Counted from the stretch's first letter, positions 1 through 7,400 are shown. The stretch is DNA of 34,262 nucleotides from an uncultured Enterococcus sp. (GCF_913775425.1 NZ_CAJYIS010000075.1:1-34262); one strand, 5' to 3'. The notes: generated by a model not told the origin, from the letters alone. A program made the numbers and translations.

Positions 1-41
1 TAAAGTGTCTTCGGACCCAATTTTCTAGGAGGAATTTAATT

Positions 42-656
42 ATGTCAGTTTCACTAAAAGCAAGTAAAAGAGAAGTTCGCCCCCGTTCATTACGTAACCA
101 ATTACGTCACGAAGGTAAAGTACCTGCAATCGTAAATGGTTATAAAATCGAAAGTACACCAATCGCAGTTGATGCAAGTCAATTAGAAAAAGTATTACGC
201 GAAAATGGTGTGAATACTGTAATCACTTTAGATTTAGACGGTAAAAAAGTAAATACATTAATCCATAACTATACTTCAGATACCTTCAAAGGTAACTTAA
301 CTCACGTTGAGTTCTTATCTGTAAACATGAAAGAAGTAACAGAAGTTGAAGCCGAAGTTGTTGTTGTCGGTGAAGCTGTCGGCGTGAAAGAAGGCGGCGT
401 GTTAACTCAAACATTATACAACGTAACCGTTGCAGCAACTCCAGATAACTTACCAGAACGCGTAGAAATCGACGTAACAGACCTTAAGATCGGCGATGCG
501 TACACAGTAGCTGACCTTAAAGCAGACGGTGACTACGAAATCACTTCAGATAAAGAAGAACAAGTTGTTTCAGTAACTGAACCTCAAGTAGAAGAAGAAA
601 CTGAAGAAACAACTGAAGCTGCTGAACCAGAAGTAATCGGCGAAGACGCAGAATAA
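42..656 (+). CDS. rplY: 50S ribosomal protein L25, CTC/TL5 type
   Basis: 204 aa. L25/CTC protein binds 5S rRNA in the large ribosomal subunit; the long CTC form is also called a general stress protein. The N-terminal L25 domain (about residues 1-95) begins with a basic stretch containing VRPRSLRNQLR and is followed by the beta-rich TL5 C-terminal domain (about 100-180, with LPERVEIDVTDLKIGD). A very acidic Glu/Thr-rich tail (about 183-204) ends the protein, as in other Lactobacillales. The ATG at 42 is chosen because TAGGAGG lies 7-8 bases upstream. It appears monocistronic: an intrinsic terminator follows within 30 bases. Its promoter lies before the window. Identification is secure by length and domain order. 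Confidence 0.96.
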   Translation: MSVSLKASKREVRPRSLRNQLRHEGKVPAIVNGYKIESTPIAVDASQLEKVLRENGVNTVITLDLDGKKVNTLIHNYTSDTFKGNLTHVEFLSVNMKEVTEVEAEVVVVGEAVGVKEGGVLTQTLYNVTVAATPDNLPERVEIDVTDLKIGDAYTVADLKADGDYEITSDKEEQVVSVTEPQVEEETEETTEAAEPEVIGEDAE

Positions 657-684
657 TTAAAGAATCGCAATAGCTAGAATAACC

Positions 685-726
685 AACCCCCGCAACTAGT
701 CAAAAACTATTTGCGGGGGTTTTTTG
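685..726 (+). terminator. Rho-independent terminator of rplY
   Basis: AACCCCCGCAA (685-695) pairs with TTGCGGGGGTT (711-721); a short inner complement (ACTAGT/ACTA) extends the stem. It is followed by a run of T to 725. Confidence 0.93.
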
Positions 727-768
727 ATCTTTCAAAATTCGCATTTTTTTTCGCGATTTTGAAAGATC
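726..768. repeat. Second long inverted repeat before the Mga-like gene
   Basis: A 17-base left arm starting GATCTTTCAAAATTCGC (726-742) is complementary to GCGATTTTGAAAGATC (753-768) with one unpaired base and a T-rich loop. It directly follows the rplY terminator but has no T-run after it on either strand, so it is not a standard terminator. It could be a leader hairpin or operator for the gene that starts at 822. Confidence 0.6.
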
Positions 769-821
769 AAATTAAATATATAATGTTATATTTAATAAAA
801 AAGGAAAGGAAGCGTTTTTTT

Positions 822-1682
822 ATGATTGAATATTTATTGACGACTACTGAAAAAAAACGTTTAAATCTTTGGGTCACTCGACTTGCTTTAACTGATATTG
901 AACAAGATGAAGCTTTATCTTCTTATTTAATAGAACTACGCTATTTATTACAACCTAAAGGAATCTTCCAATTGTTAAAACATTTAGCTTATTATCCAAT
1001 CACCGACCTGAAACTAATTTGTCAAAAGTTGTCTATTAGTTCGTCTACTGCACGTCGTTATCTATATGCACTAAAAAATTATCTTCACACCTACACCATT
1101 CAATTACATACAAAAGGTGCAATTTATTTAATCGGTGATGAACTACTGATCCGCTCCCTCCTACTCCCTTATTTCATATTAGATTCTATTGAAGAAAATA
1201 CTATAGTCACTCCTAGTGTCTTATTTAGCCAAATCAAATTATTCCAAATGATTCGTATCCGTTCTAATCGTTCTCTCCTTGATCGAAAAACACCAATTAG
1301 AAGAATCGACAGTTATCTATTTGTCAGTGAGCAAGGATTTAGTTACATGTGGGAACAACTTTTGGGCATTCGTGAAATCACGACTTTAGCTAACGAACTT
1401 CCTCAGAAGCATTCATTTACAGGCAACTATGCACTAGGTGTGCAAAATAAGTTACTTGTCTTTTTTCATCAACTAAACATCCTAGCTAATTGTTATTGCT
1501 TTGATCAAAAAGCGCAGCAATTCTATTCATTACTTATTAAACGCTACGAATATGCCTCTTACGTACTGCCTTTCAACCTAAAAGACCCGCTAGCTTTATT
1601 TGCACTCACTTGTTTCTTTGAACCGATTTACCCTAATTTGCTTTCTTTAGATACTTTCATTAAAAAACAAAAAACTAGCTAA
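822..1682 (+). CDS. Short Mga/RofA-like transcription regulator
   Basis: 286 aa from the ATG at 822, chosen because AAGGAAAGGA (801-810) sits about 11 bases upstream; an in-frame ATG at 783 lacks such a site. A helix-turn-helix is visible at about residues 65-90 (LKLICQKLSISSSTARRYLY), typical of the HTH_Mga domain that opens with a first winged helix. The middle (about 100-286) resembles the alpha-helical Mga/PRD-like region. Full Mga-family regulators are near 500 residues, so this is either a short family member or an N-terminal half that lost its second PRD-like and EIIB-like parts. The stop codon lies inside a perfect terminator, so the gene is neatly closed. Its target is unknown; the neighbouring DUF5648 gene is a candidate from position only. 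Confidence 0.75.
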   Translation: MIEYLLTTTEKKRLNLWVTRLALTDIEQDEALSSYLIELRYLLQPKGIFQLLKHLAYYPITDLKLICQKLSISSSTARRYLYALKNYLHTYTIQLHTKGAIYLIGDELLIRSLLLPYFILDSIEENTIVTPSVLFSQIKLFQMIRIRSNRSLLDRKTPIRRIDSYLFVSEQGFSYMWEQLLGIREITTLANELPQKHSFTGNYALGVQNKLLVFFHQLNILANCYCFDQKAQQFYSLLIKRYEYASYVLPFNLKDPLALFALTCFFEPIYPNLLSLDTFIKKQKTS

Positions 1683-1705
1683 TCGAGTACGATTAGCTAG
1701 TTTTT
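1675..1705 (+). terminator. Terminator of the Mga-like gene, overlapping its stop codon
   Basis: CTAGCTAATCG (1675-1685), loop AGTA, CGATTAGCTAG (1690-1700), then TTTTT. The TAA at 1680-1682 is inside the left arm. A-tracts and T-tracts flank both sides, so it may work in both directions. Confidence 0.9.
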
Positions 1706-1707
1706 CT

Positions 1708-1838
1708 TTAAATCAATCGATCTGGCATCATGATATTTAGAAATTCCATGACACCATTTTGTAAGTATAGATCTTGCTGGTCATTTAAGACTTTACTTGT
1801 CAAATGGGAGTCCATTACCTGATAAGCCATTTCTAAAC
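1708..1838 (-). pseudogene. Decayed remnant of the 3' end of an Old Yellow Enzyme-family gene
   Basis: On the minus strand, 1708-1784 aligns to the last 77 bases of the intact oxidoreductase gene (2695-2771) with only three mismatches, including its stop codon and C-terminal residues PDRLI. The match then resumes after a 39-base in-frame deletion, whose ends coincide with copies of TTGGTCAT or TGGTCAT in the intact gene. More diverged similarity covers 1785-1812 (to about 2811-2838). After a second deletion, 1813-1838 resembles 2948-2973. No start codon or reading frame of useful length remains. The rest of the former copy has been replaced by the region carrying the next gene's promoter. The end coordinate is approximate. 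Confidence 0.85.
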
Positions 1839-1845
1839 CGTTACA

Positions 1846-1862
1846 TAGTCATATTATGACTA
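1846..1862. promoter_or_regulatory. 17-bp perfect palindrome, candidate operator
   Basis: TAGTCAT-ATT-ATGACTA. It lies where the -35 region of the next gene's promoter would be, ending 7 bases before the extended -10 motif. No protein is identified as its ligand. Confidence 0.55.
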
Positions 1863-1869
1863 CACAAAA

Positions 1870-1878
1870 TGTTATAAT
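1870..1878 (+). promoter_or_regulatory. Extended -10 promoter of the first DUF5648 gene
   Basis: TGTTATAAT fits TGnTATAAT exactly, about 50 bases before the start codon. There is no good TTGACA-like -35 at the right distance; the palindrome at 1846-1862 occupies that place. Confidence 0.65.
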
Positions 1879-1929
1879 TTTTATTATTTTCTAAAATTAT
1901 TTTAAACACTAGATAAGGAGAAACATTAT

Positions 1930-2580
1930 ATGAAAAGACCAAAAAGGATGATGAGGAAAATGAGTACCTTTAAAAAAGGGCTATTTGGATTGATAACATT
2001 TATGGCAATGGGAATTGTGATGATCGTTTCAACTGTCACAGCTTATGCGGATGATTGGATAAATGTAGTCCGTATGTATAATCCGAATTCTGGTGAACAT
2101 TTCTACACAATGAGCACCAACGAACGAAATTCTTTATATCTGATTGGTTGGCACTACGAAGGCGTTTCATGGGCTGCACCTTCAACGGGTGATACGATTT
2201 ATCGTGTGTATAATCCTAATAATGGTGATCATCATTATACGATGTCATTAGGCGAGAAAGACCATTTAGTAAAAGTAGGATGGCGTTATGAAGGTACAGC
2301 TTGGAAAAGTGCCGATTCTAAGGGTACTCCGATTTATCGTGTGTATAATCCTAATGCAAAAGGCCCTGGTAGTCATTTGTATACAGCCGATGTAAATGAA
2401 AAGAATGTTCTATCGAAATCTGGTTGGAAGTATGAGGGGATTGCATGGTATGCAGCTGGATTACAAAGTGGAAACATTAGCCCATTACCAACAAAACCTG
2501 GAAATACCCAAGACGATGAAAATAAATCAGGTTTAGTTGGAACTATTCAAGATGGACTTGATTGGTCAAACCCCCATTAA
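1930..2580 (+). CDS. Secreted protein with three DUF5648 repeats
   Basis: 216 aa. ATG at 1930 with AAGGAG at 1915-1920. The N-terminus is a signal peptide: basic residues 1-17, hydrophobic core about 18-38, likely cleavage after AYA (residue 40). Three repeats follow at about 47-81, 91-125 and 136-173, each with the pattern YNPN-(S/N)G-(E/D)H-(F/H)YT, then GW-x-YEG-x-x-W. This is the DUF5648 signature, a repeat found in secreted and cell-wall proteins of Gram-positives. The function is not established; a role in binding wall or carbohydrate is inference. A 43-residue polar tail follows, with no LPXTG motif or membrane anchor, so the product is likely released. It is transcribed alone, between an extended -10 promoter and a strong terminator. 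A second family member lies at 3896-4702. Confidence 0.88.
   Translation: MKRPKRMMRKMSTFKKGLFGLITFMAMGIVMIVSTVTAYADDWINVVRMYNPNSGEHFYTMSTNERNSLYLIGWHYEGVSWAAPSTGDTIYRVYNPNNGDHHYTMSLGEKDHLVKVGWRYEGTAWKSADSKGTPIYRVYNPNAKGPGSHLYTADVNEKNVLSKSGWKYEGIAWYAAGLQSGNISPLPTKPGNTQDDENKSGLVGTIQDGLDWSNPH
2195..2355 (+). repeat. Exact 26-bp direct repeat within the DUF5648 coding region
   Basis: The 26 bases at 2195-2220 recur without change at 2330-2355, 135 bases (45 codons) apart, in the same frame. Each encodes the start of a repeat unit (IYRVYNPN). Identity at silent positions suggests recent unit duplication or gene conversion. Confidence 0.85.
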
Positions 2581-2590
2581 TAAGTATAAC

Positions 2591-2622
2591 GGAAGACGGT
2601 TTATGACCGTCTTCCTTTTTTT
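2591..2622 (+). terminator. Terminator of the first DUF5648 gene
   Basis: GGAAGACGGT (2591-2600), loop TTATG, ACCGTCTTCC (2606-2615), then seven T. Confidence 0.93.
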
Positions 2623-2640
2623 GTGTAAACACTGTAATAA

Positions 2641-2683
2641 CAAAAACAGCCTAAACTAATCATTTAAGATCAGCTTAGGCTGT
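2641..2683 (-). terminator. Terminator of the oxidoreductase gene
   Basis: On the minus strand ACAGCCTAA (from 2683) pairs with TTAGGCTGT (to 2646), with further imperfect pairing inside, followed by TTTTTG. Confidence 0.8.
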
Positions 2684-2694
2684 GTTTATGTTTA

Positions 2695-3798
2695 TTAAAT
2701 CAACCGATCTGGCATCATGATATTTAGAAATTCCATGACACCATTTTGTAAATATAGATCTTGTTGGTCATAACTTGAGATGGTTTGTTTGATCAAATCT
2801 TCTTGGTCATTTAAGACTTTATTTGGCCAATGTGGATCGATCAAGATCGCGCGCCCGATTGCGACTAGATCTGCTGAAGCTAGAACAGTTTGGGCATCGG
2901 CTTTGCTGTGGACTTCTCCGACACCGATCAATGGGACACGATGATCGATTGCTTGATAGACCATTTCTAACATCGTATGTTCTTGATGGTTTTCATCGAT
3001 CGATTTACGTTTATAATCAGATAACGAGATATGCAAGTAGTCGAGTTCTTTTTGTGCCAATTGATCCACTAAGAATAGTGTATCTTCAATGCTGATCCCT
3101 GGTTTTTCAAATTCTTCTGGCGAGAAGCGATAACCAACAATAAAGTTTTCAACTTGCTCTTCTTCTACTACTGACAGTACTTCATCGACTAATACGTCAA
3201 TAAAGTGGTAACGTTTTTCAAGTGTGCCGCCCCATGCATCATTGCGACGATTTGAATGCGGAGAGAAGAATTGTTGGATAATGTAGGTATTTGCTCCATG
3301 TAATTCCACGCCATCAAAACCAGCTTGGATCGCGCGTTTTGTGGCTGCTTTAAAGTTTTCGATCAAGGCTAAGATTTCTGCTTCGGTGATCTCACGTGGA
3401 GTTTCAGCATTTGGACGCTCTGCTGCTACAGCACTCGCTGAAATAGGTTGGGTACCACGTAATACACTAGAATCGGTCATACGACCAGCATGGAATAGTT
3501 GTAAAATTGCTTTCGTACCATTTTGTTGAATCGTATTGGCTAGTTTGGTTAGACCAGGAATATGTTTATCGTCACTTACTGCTAACTCACCTTCCCAACC
3601 CTTACCGTCATCTTGTACGTTCGCCGCAGCAGTGATCACTGCACCAACTTCACCTGAACGTAGTCCATAATAATTTAGTTCATCTGTCGTTACGACACCA
3701 TCGTAAAATGACATTTTCGTCGTCATCGGTGCCATGACAATTCTATTTTTTAATGTCACACCACGTTTGAACGTGATCGGATCATTTAATTTTGTCAT
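2695..3798 (-). CDS. NADH-dependent flavin oxidoreductase, Old Yellow Enzyme family (YqiG/YqjM-like)
   Basis: 367 aa. A soluble FMN-dependent ene-reductase-type TIM barrel that passes hydride from NAD(P)H to electron-poor alkenes or related substrates; the physiological substrate is unknown. Visible family features: the N-terminal strand with KNRIVMAPMTT (about 17-27), QLFHAGRM (100-107), the substrate-binding pair in VELHGAN (His167 and Asn170), the loop QQFFSPHSNRRND (175-187) with GG after it, and the FMN-phosphate site near VGEVHSKADAQ and AIGRAIL in the C-terminal third. Full length for the group. AAGGAG lies upstream of the ATG at 3798. It has its own terminator. A mutilated copy of its 3' end lies at 1708-1838. 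Confidence 0.92.
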   Translation of the reverse strand: MTKLNDPITFKRGVTLKNRIVMAPMTTKMSFYDGVVTTDELNYYGLRSGEVGAVITAAANVQDDGKGWEGELAVSDDKHIPGLTKLANTIQQNGTKAILQLFHAGRMTDSSVLRGTQPISASAVAAERPNAETPREITEAEILALIENFKAATKRAIQAGFDGVELHGANTYIIQQFFSPHSNRRNDAWGGTLEKRYHFIDVLVDEVLSVVEEEQVENFIVGYRFSPEEFEKPGISIEDTLFLVDQLAQKELDYLHISLSDYKRKSIDENHQEHTMLEMVYQAIDHRVPLIGVGEVHSKADAQTVLASADLVAIGRAILIDPHWPNKVLNDQEDLIKQTISSYDQQDLYLQNGVMEFLNIMMPDRLI

Positions 3799-3846
3799 GA
3801 AAACAAGCTCCTTTTATACTAATAGTTTATTTCACACCAAAAGAAT

Positions 3847-3875
3847 AGTATAAAATCTAAAATTACACAACTAAA
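3847..3875 (-). promoter_or_regulatory. Possible promoter of the oxidoreductase gene
   Basis: -10 TATACT (3852-3847) with a weak -35 TTTAGT (3875-3870), spacing 17. It lies in the 97-base gap after the second DUF5648 gene, where no terminator is visible, so read-through is also possible. Confidence 0.4.
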
Positions 3876-3895
3876 GTAACTTAAACAATTCAAAA

Positions 3896-4702
3896 TTAAA
3901 GTTCTAAAATATCTTCTATTGGAAGATTAAAATAATTTTCTACTGTGTCACGTGCCATCAACTTATAAGTATAGTTGTATTTACCATCTATAACTTGTAA
4001 AGATTTGCCATCTTTAGCTAATCTTAAATGAAATAAGTTTCCCTGATAATTTTGAGATGTAAGATTTAAATATCCATCCTCCTCGAAAACTCGAATATTT
4101 TGTAGCTTCCTTCTATATACTGCTTTAGTGTCGGTTTTGGATATCATCATATATTTGTCAATCGAAAAAATACCGTCAGAATTAGGTATCCCCCATAGTC
4201 CGACAAAGCCACTTACTGAGTATCCAACTTTCGTCGCATACCAACCAACTCCTTCATTTTTCCAGCCGGTACGTACTAAACTTGTTTGTTCTGCTTGATT
4301 GGTCGTATAATTATGGCTTCCAGCTTGAGCATTAGGATTGTATGCTCGATACAGAGGGACTGTCTTATTAACATCTGAGTACCAGCCAATTCCCTCGTAA
4401 CTCCAACCTTTAGATACTAAAAGATTTTTTTCATTACCATTCATTGTATAATGATGATCCCCTGAATTTCGATTGTATACGCGATACACAGGTTGTCCGC
4501 TGTCTGGTGCATCCCAACCTACTCCTTCATATAGCCAGCCTGCTTTTATTAAAACATTTTTTTCAACCATATTTTTAGTATAAAAATGTTCACCACTATT
4601 TGGATTGTACAAACGTTGCATTTCGGCTGCATTTGCTTTTGAAGCAAATCCAAACAATAAACTCATTCCTAAAACTGATCCCAACACCCAATTTTTCTTC
4701 AT
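3896..4702 (-). CDS. Secreted protein with three DUF5648 repeats and a C-terminal beta-rich domain
   Basis: 268 aa. Signal peptide 1-25, with cleavage likely after ANA (SKANA|AE). Three DUF5648 repeats lie at about 30-63, 73-107 and 117-154, with motifs LYNPNSGEHFYT, VYNRNSGDHHYT and AYNPNAQAGSHNYT, each ending in GW-x-(Y/N)EG-x-GW. Residues about 160-268 form a further domain absent from the paralogue at 1930, with a GLWGIP start and alternating hydrophobic strands. I do not recognise it; a lipocalin-like fold is only a guess. No sortase motif or membrane anchor is seen. GAGAGGG lies upstream of the ATG at 4702, behind an extended -10. Function unknown; secretion is well supported. Confidence 0.88.
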   Translation of the reverse strand: MKKNWVLGSVLGMSLLFGFASKANAAEMQRLYNPNSGEHFYTKNMVEKNVLIKAGWLYEGVGWDAPDSGQPVYRVYNRNSGDHHYTMNGNEKNLLVSKGWSYEGIGWYSDVNKTVPLYRAYNPNAQAGSHNYTTNQAEQTSLVRTGWKNEGVGWYATKVGYSVSGFVGLWGIPNSDGIFSIDKYMMISKTDTKAVYRRKLQNIRVFEEDGYLNLTSQNYQGNLFHLRLAKDGKSLQVIDGKYNYTYKLMARDTVENYFNLPIEDILEL

Positions 4703-4733
4703 TTTTTCATCCCTCTCATATTTAATTAAATTT

Positions 4734-4742
4734 ATTATATCA
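4734..4742 (-). promoter_or_regulatory. Extended -10 promoter of the second DUF5648 gene
   Basis: TGATATAAT on the minus strand matches TGnTATAAT. No clear -35 element is seen, the same arrangement as for the paralogue at 1930. Confidence 0.6.
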
Positions 4743-4769
4743 TCCTATATATCTACAATATTCATATCC

Positions 4770-4817
4770 AAAAAAAACTCCCACAACTCGTTTCCTATCC
4801 AAACGAATTGTGGGAGT
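4770..4817 (-). terminator. Terminator of the met operon
   Basis: ACTCCCACAA (from 4817) pairs with TTGTGGGAGT (to 4777), with additional pairing toward the loop, then a run of T on the minus strand. Confidence 0.92.
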
Positions 4818-4825
4818 GTGTTACC

Positions 4826-5674
4826 TTATTTTGAGTCAGCTGGGACGATTTTGATTGAGCCATTCCATTTGTCTTGTACGTATTTTTCTACGTCTTCAGA
4901 GTGTAAGGCTTCGATCAATTTTTTGATTTTATCTTCGTTTTCATCGCCTTTACGAACTGCAATGATATTTACGTATGGTGTGTTGTCTTTTTCTAATAAT
5001 ACAGCATCTTTAGCAGGAACTAAATCGATTCCTAATGCATAGTTAGCATTGATAGCAACTAGATCTGCTTCATCATTTTTATACGTTGCCGCAAGTAGTG
5101 AAGGATCGATATCATGTTTGAATTTCAAATCTTTAGGGTTTTCTGCGATATCATCAAATGTTGCCGTTTCTTTATCGACGCCATCTTTTAATTTGATCAA
5201 TTCATTGTCTTCTAAGATTGTCAAAATACGACCCCAATCAGATTCTGAATTTGACGTAATGATCGTTGCGCCATCTTTTAAGTCTTTAATATCTTTGATA
5301 CGTTGAGAATACAAGCCCATTGGCTCTAAATGAACGGCACCAGCATTAACCAAGTCAAACCCATTGTCTTTGTTGGCTTTATTTAAGTATGGGATGTGTT
5401 GAAAGTAGTTCGCTTCGATGTCACCTGCGGCCAAGGCCTTATTTGGTAAAACATAGTCATCAAAAATTTGGATCTGTAAATCGATTCCTTCTTTTTTCAA
5501 GATCGGTTTTGCTTGTTCTAAAATCTCTGCATGTGGTGTCGCTGAAGCTCCGACTTTTAATACTTTATCGTCACTGTTGCCCTTTGATGTGTCATCTGAG
5601 CTTGAATTCCCGCAAGCTGCTAACCCTACAACTGCTACTGCAATTGTCACGAAACCTAATAATTTTTTCTTCAT
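4826..5674 (-). CDS. metQ: Methionine ABC transporter substrate-binding lipoprotein
   Basis: 282 aa. Binds methionine (possibly also its oxide or D-form) outside the membrane and delivers it to MetP-MetN. Residues 1-21 form a lipoprotein signal peptide with the lipobox LAAC and lipid-bearing Cys21, followed by a Ser/Asp-rich linker. The rest is an NlpA-family domain, with VGASATPHAEILEQ near the start, YVLPNKALAAGDIEANYFQHIPYL (split by the family's usual aromatic-rich motif) and NANYALGIDLVPAKDA. It is the last gene of the met operon, 15 bases after metP, before a strong terminator. Expression should follow the upstream T-box leader. Confidence 0.95.
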   Translation of the reverse strand: MKKKLLGFVTIAVAVVGLAACGNSSSDDTSKGNSDDKVLKVGASATPHAEILEQAKPILKKEGIDLQIQIFDDYVLPNKALAAGDIEANYFQHIPYLNKANKDNGFDLVNAGAVHLEPMGLYSQRIKDIKDLKDGATIITSNSESDWGRILTILEDNELIKLKDGVDKETATFDDIAENPKDLKFKHDIDPSLLAATYKNDEADLVAINANYALGIDLVPAKDAVLLEKDNTPYVNIIAVRKGDENEDKIKKLIEALHSEDVEKYVQDKWNGSIKIVPADSK

Positions 5675-5689
5675 GTGTAATTCCCCCTA

Positions 5690-6376
5690 TTATCGTTTGT
5701 CTGTACGTTTTGTTAAATAATCTCCAATTGCTTGGATAATAAATACGATTACTAAAATCAAAGCTGTTGCGACCAAAGTAATTGTATAATTACTACGTTG
5801 ATACCCTTCTTGCCAAGCGACCGCTCCTAAACCACCGGCACCGACTGCTCCGGCAATTGCCGTGTAGCCGATCATCGTGATCGTGGTCACTGTCACACCA
5901 GAAATTAGTGAAGGTAAACTTTCTGGAATCAAGATCTTATAGATAATCTCACCATAGCTTGCCCCCATTGCCTCAGCTGCTTCTAATACTCCTGCATCGA
6001 CTTCACGAAATGAAATCTCGACTAGACGCGCATAAAACGGTGTCGCTGAAAGTACCAAAGCTGGAATCGCCGCTGTTGCACCTAAAAAGGTCCCGACTAA
6101 AATCGTGGTCACTGGAATCAACAGTACGATCAAAATCATAAATGGCGTTGAGCGAAAAATATTACTAATGATTGAAACGATCGTATAAATAAGTTTAGAT
6201 GACGTAGATGATTTGCGTCCTAATGTGTATAAGGCAAGCCCTAGAAGCAAACCTAAGATAACTACTAGAATAGTCGAAATGATCGTCATATAAAGCGTGT
6301 TGTATATGGACACACTCATCGTCGACCAATTGACTTTTTCAAAGTTGAAATACGTTTCGACAAATCCCTTATTCAT
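5690..6376 (-). CDS. metP: Methionine ABC transporter permease
   Basis: 228 aa (also called MetI). Integral membrane permease of the MetNPQ importer, with five predicted helices. The conserved cytoplasmic loop that docks on the ATPase is present: EAAEAMGASYGEIIYKILIP in the middle third, followed by GAVGAGGLGAVAW near the end. Its start overlaps the end of metN by 8 bases, which suggests translational coupling and matched amounts of the two subunits. Confidence 0.95.
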   Translation of the reverse strand: MNKGFVETYFNFEKVNWSTMSVSIYNTLYMTIISTILVVILGLLLGLALYTLGRKSSTSSKLIYTIVSIISNIFRSTPFMILIVLLIPVTTILVGTFLGATAAIPALVLSATPFYARLVEISFREVDAGVLEAAEAMGASYGEIIYKILIPESLPSLISGVTVTTITMIGYTAIAGAVGAGGLGAVAWQEGYQRSNYTITLVATALILVIVFIIQAIGDYLTKRTDKR

Positions 6377-7400
6377 GTGTAACCACCTCTGTTTCTACCT
6401 GTTTTGTTGCAAAAAATGCTAATGTATCTTCGATCGCAGATTCTGCACCTGTAATCAAGATCGTAAGGGAACCAAAGGCACCTTCTTTTGCTTGCTGGAT
6501 TTTCCCGAAGACGACGTTGATATCGACTGGAAATTGGCGGATCGCTTGTGAGATGACAGGTTCATTGGCATTGTTTTCTTTAAACGTCAATGTCACGATA
6601 CGTCCAGTTGGATTTTCTGTTAAGAAGGTTTGAAGTAATTCTTCATCTGCTTGCATCTCGATATTTTGACGAACAAAACGCTTCGTGATTGCTTCTTTAG
6701 GATGACGGAATACCTCGACGACCGTGCCTTCTTCAACGACCTGACCTTTTTCCATCACGGCGACTTTATTACAGATCTGACGCACCACATCCATTTCGTG
6801 TGTGATCAAGACGATCGTTAAGTGTAATTTTTCGTTAATTTCTTGTAAAAGATCCAAAACTTCTTCTGTCGTTTGAGGATCTAAGGCACTTGTTGCTTCA
6901 TCGCAAAGTAAGATCTCTGGATCGTTTGCTAAAGCACGCGCGATTCCGACTCGTTGTTTTTGTCCGCCAGAAAGTTCAGAAGGATACGCTTTTTCGCGTC
7001 CTTCTAATCCAACTAGGGCCAATAATTCTAAAGCTTTTTCTGTTCGTTTCGCTTTAGAAACACCAGCTAATTCTAGTGGTAATTCCACATTTTCTTGTAA
7101 AGTACGTGACCAAAGTAAATTAAAATGTTGAAAGATCATTCCGATTTTTTTACGAAACGTTCTTAATTCTTTATTTTTTAATGCAGTCACACTTTGTCCA
7201 TTGACGATCACTTCACCTGTACTTGGTAGTTCTAAACCATTTAACAAGCGAACCAACGTACTTTTTCCTGCTCCTGAATATCCGACGATCCCAAAGACAT
7301 CTCCTTTATCGACTTCTAAAGAGACCCCATTTAAGGCATGGATCGTGTTGTCTTTTCGAGGATATGCTTTTGTTACGTTTTGTAGTTCAATAAATGCCAT
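6369..7400 (-). CDS. metN: Methionine ABC transporter ATP-binding protein
   Basis: 343 aa. ATPase of the methionine importer. Walker A GYSGAGKST (about 40-48), Q-loop at QHFNLLWSRT (about 91-100), signature LSGGQ (143-147), Walker B ILLCDE (163-168), and H-loop in LITHEMD. Residues about 265-343 form the NIL (ACT-like) regulatory domain that binds methionine and inhibits transport in homologues. GTGGAGGAG precedes the ATG. It is the first gene of the operon, directly downstream of the T-box leader. Confidence 0.96.
   Translation of the reverse strand: MAFIELQNVTKAYPRKDNTIHALNGVSLEVDKGDVFGIVGYSGAGKSTLVRLLNGLELPSTGEVIVNGQSVTALKNKELRTFRKKIGMIFQHFNLLWSRTLQENVELPLELAGVSKAKRTEKALELLALVGLEGREKAYPSELSGGQKQRVGIARALANDPEILLCDEATSALDPQTTEEVLDLLQEINEKLHLTIVLITHEMDVVRQICNKVAVMEKGQVVEEGTVVEVFRHPKEAITKRFVRQNIEMQADEELLQTFLTENPTGRIVTLTFKENNANEPVISQAIRQFPVDINVVFGKIQQAKEGAFGSLTILITGAESAIEDTLAFFATKQVETEVVTHE

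Noticed and set aside
711-821. Upstream extension of the Mga-like gene from a TTG at 711
   Set aside because: The TTG lies inside the rplY terminator and has no ribosome site; the ATG at 822 does.
2823-3095. Plus-strand ORF of 90 aa inside the oxidoreductase gene
   Set aside because: Antisense to a conserved enzyme and lacking a ribosome site.
4605-5042. Plus-strand ORF of 145 aa
   Set aside because: It lies opposite the DUF5648 and metQ genes, runs through the met terminator, and shows no ribosome site or family pattern.
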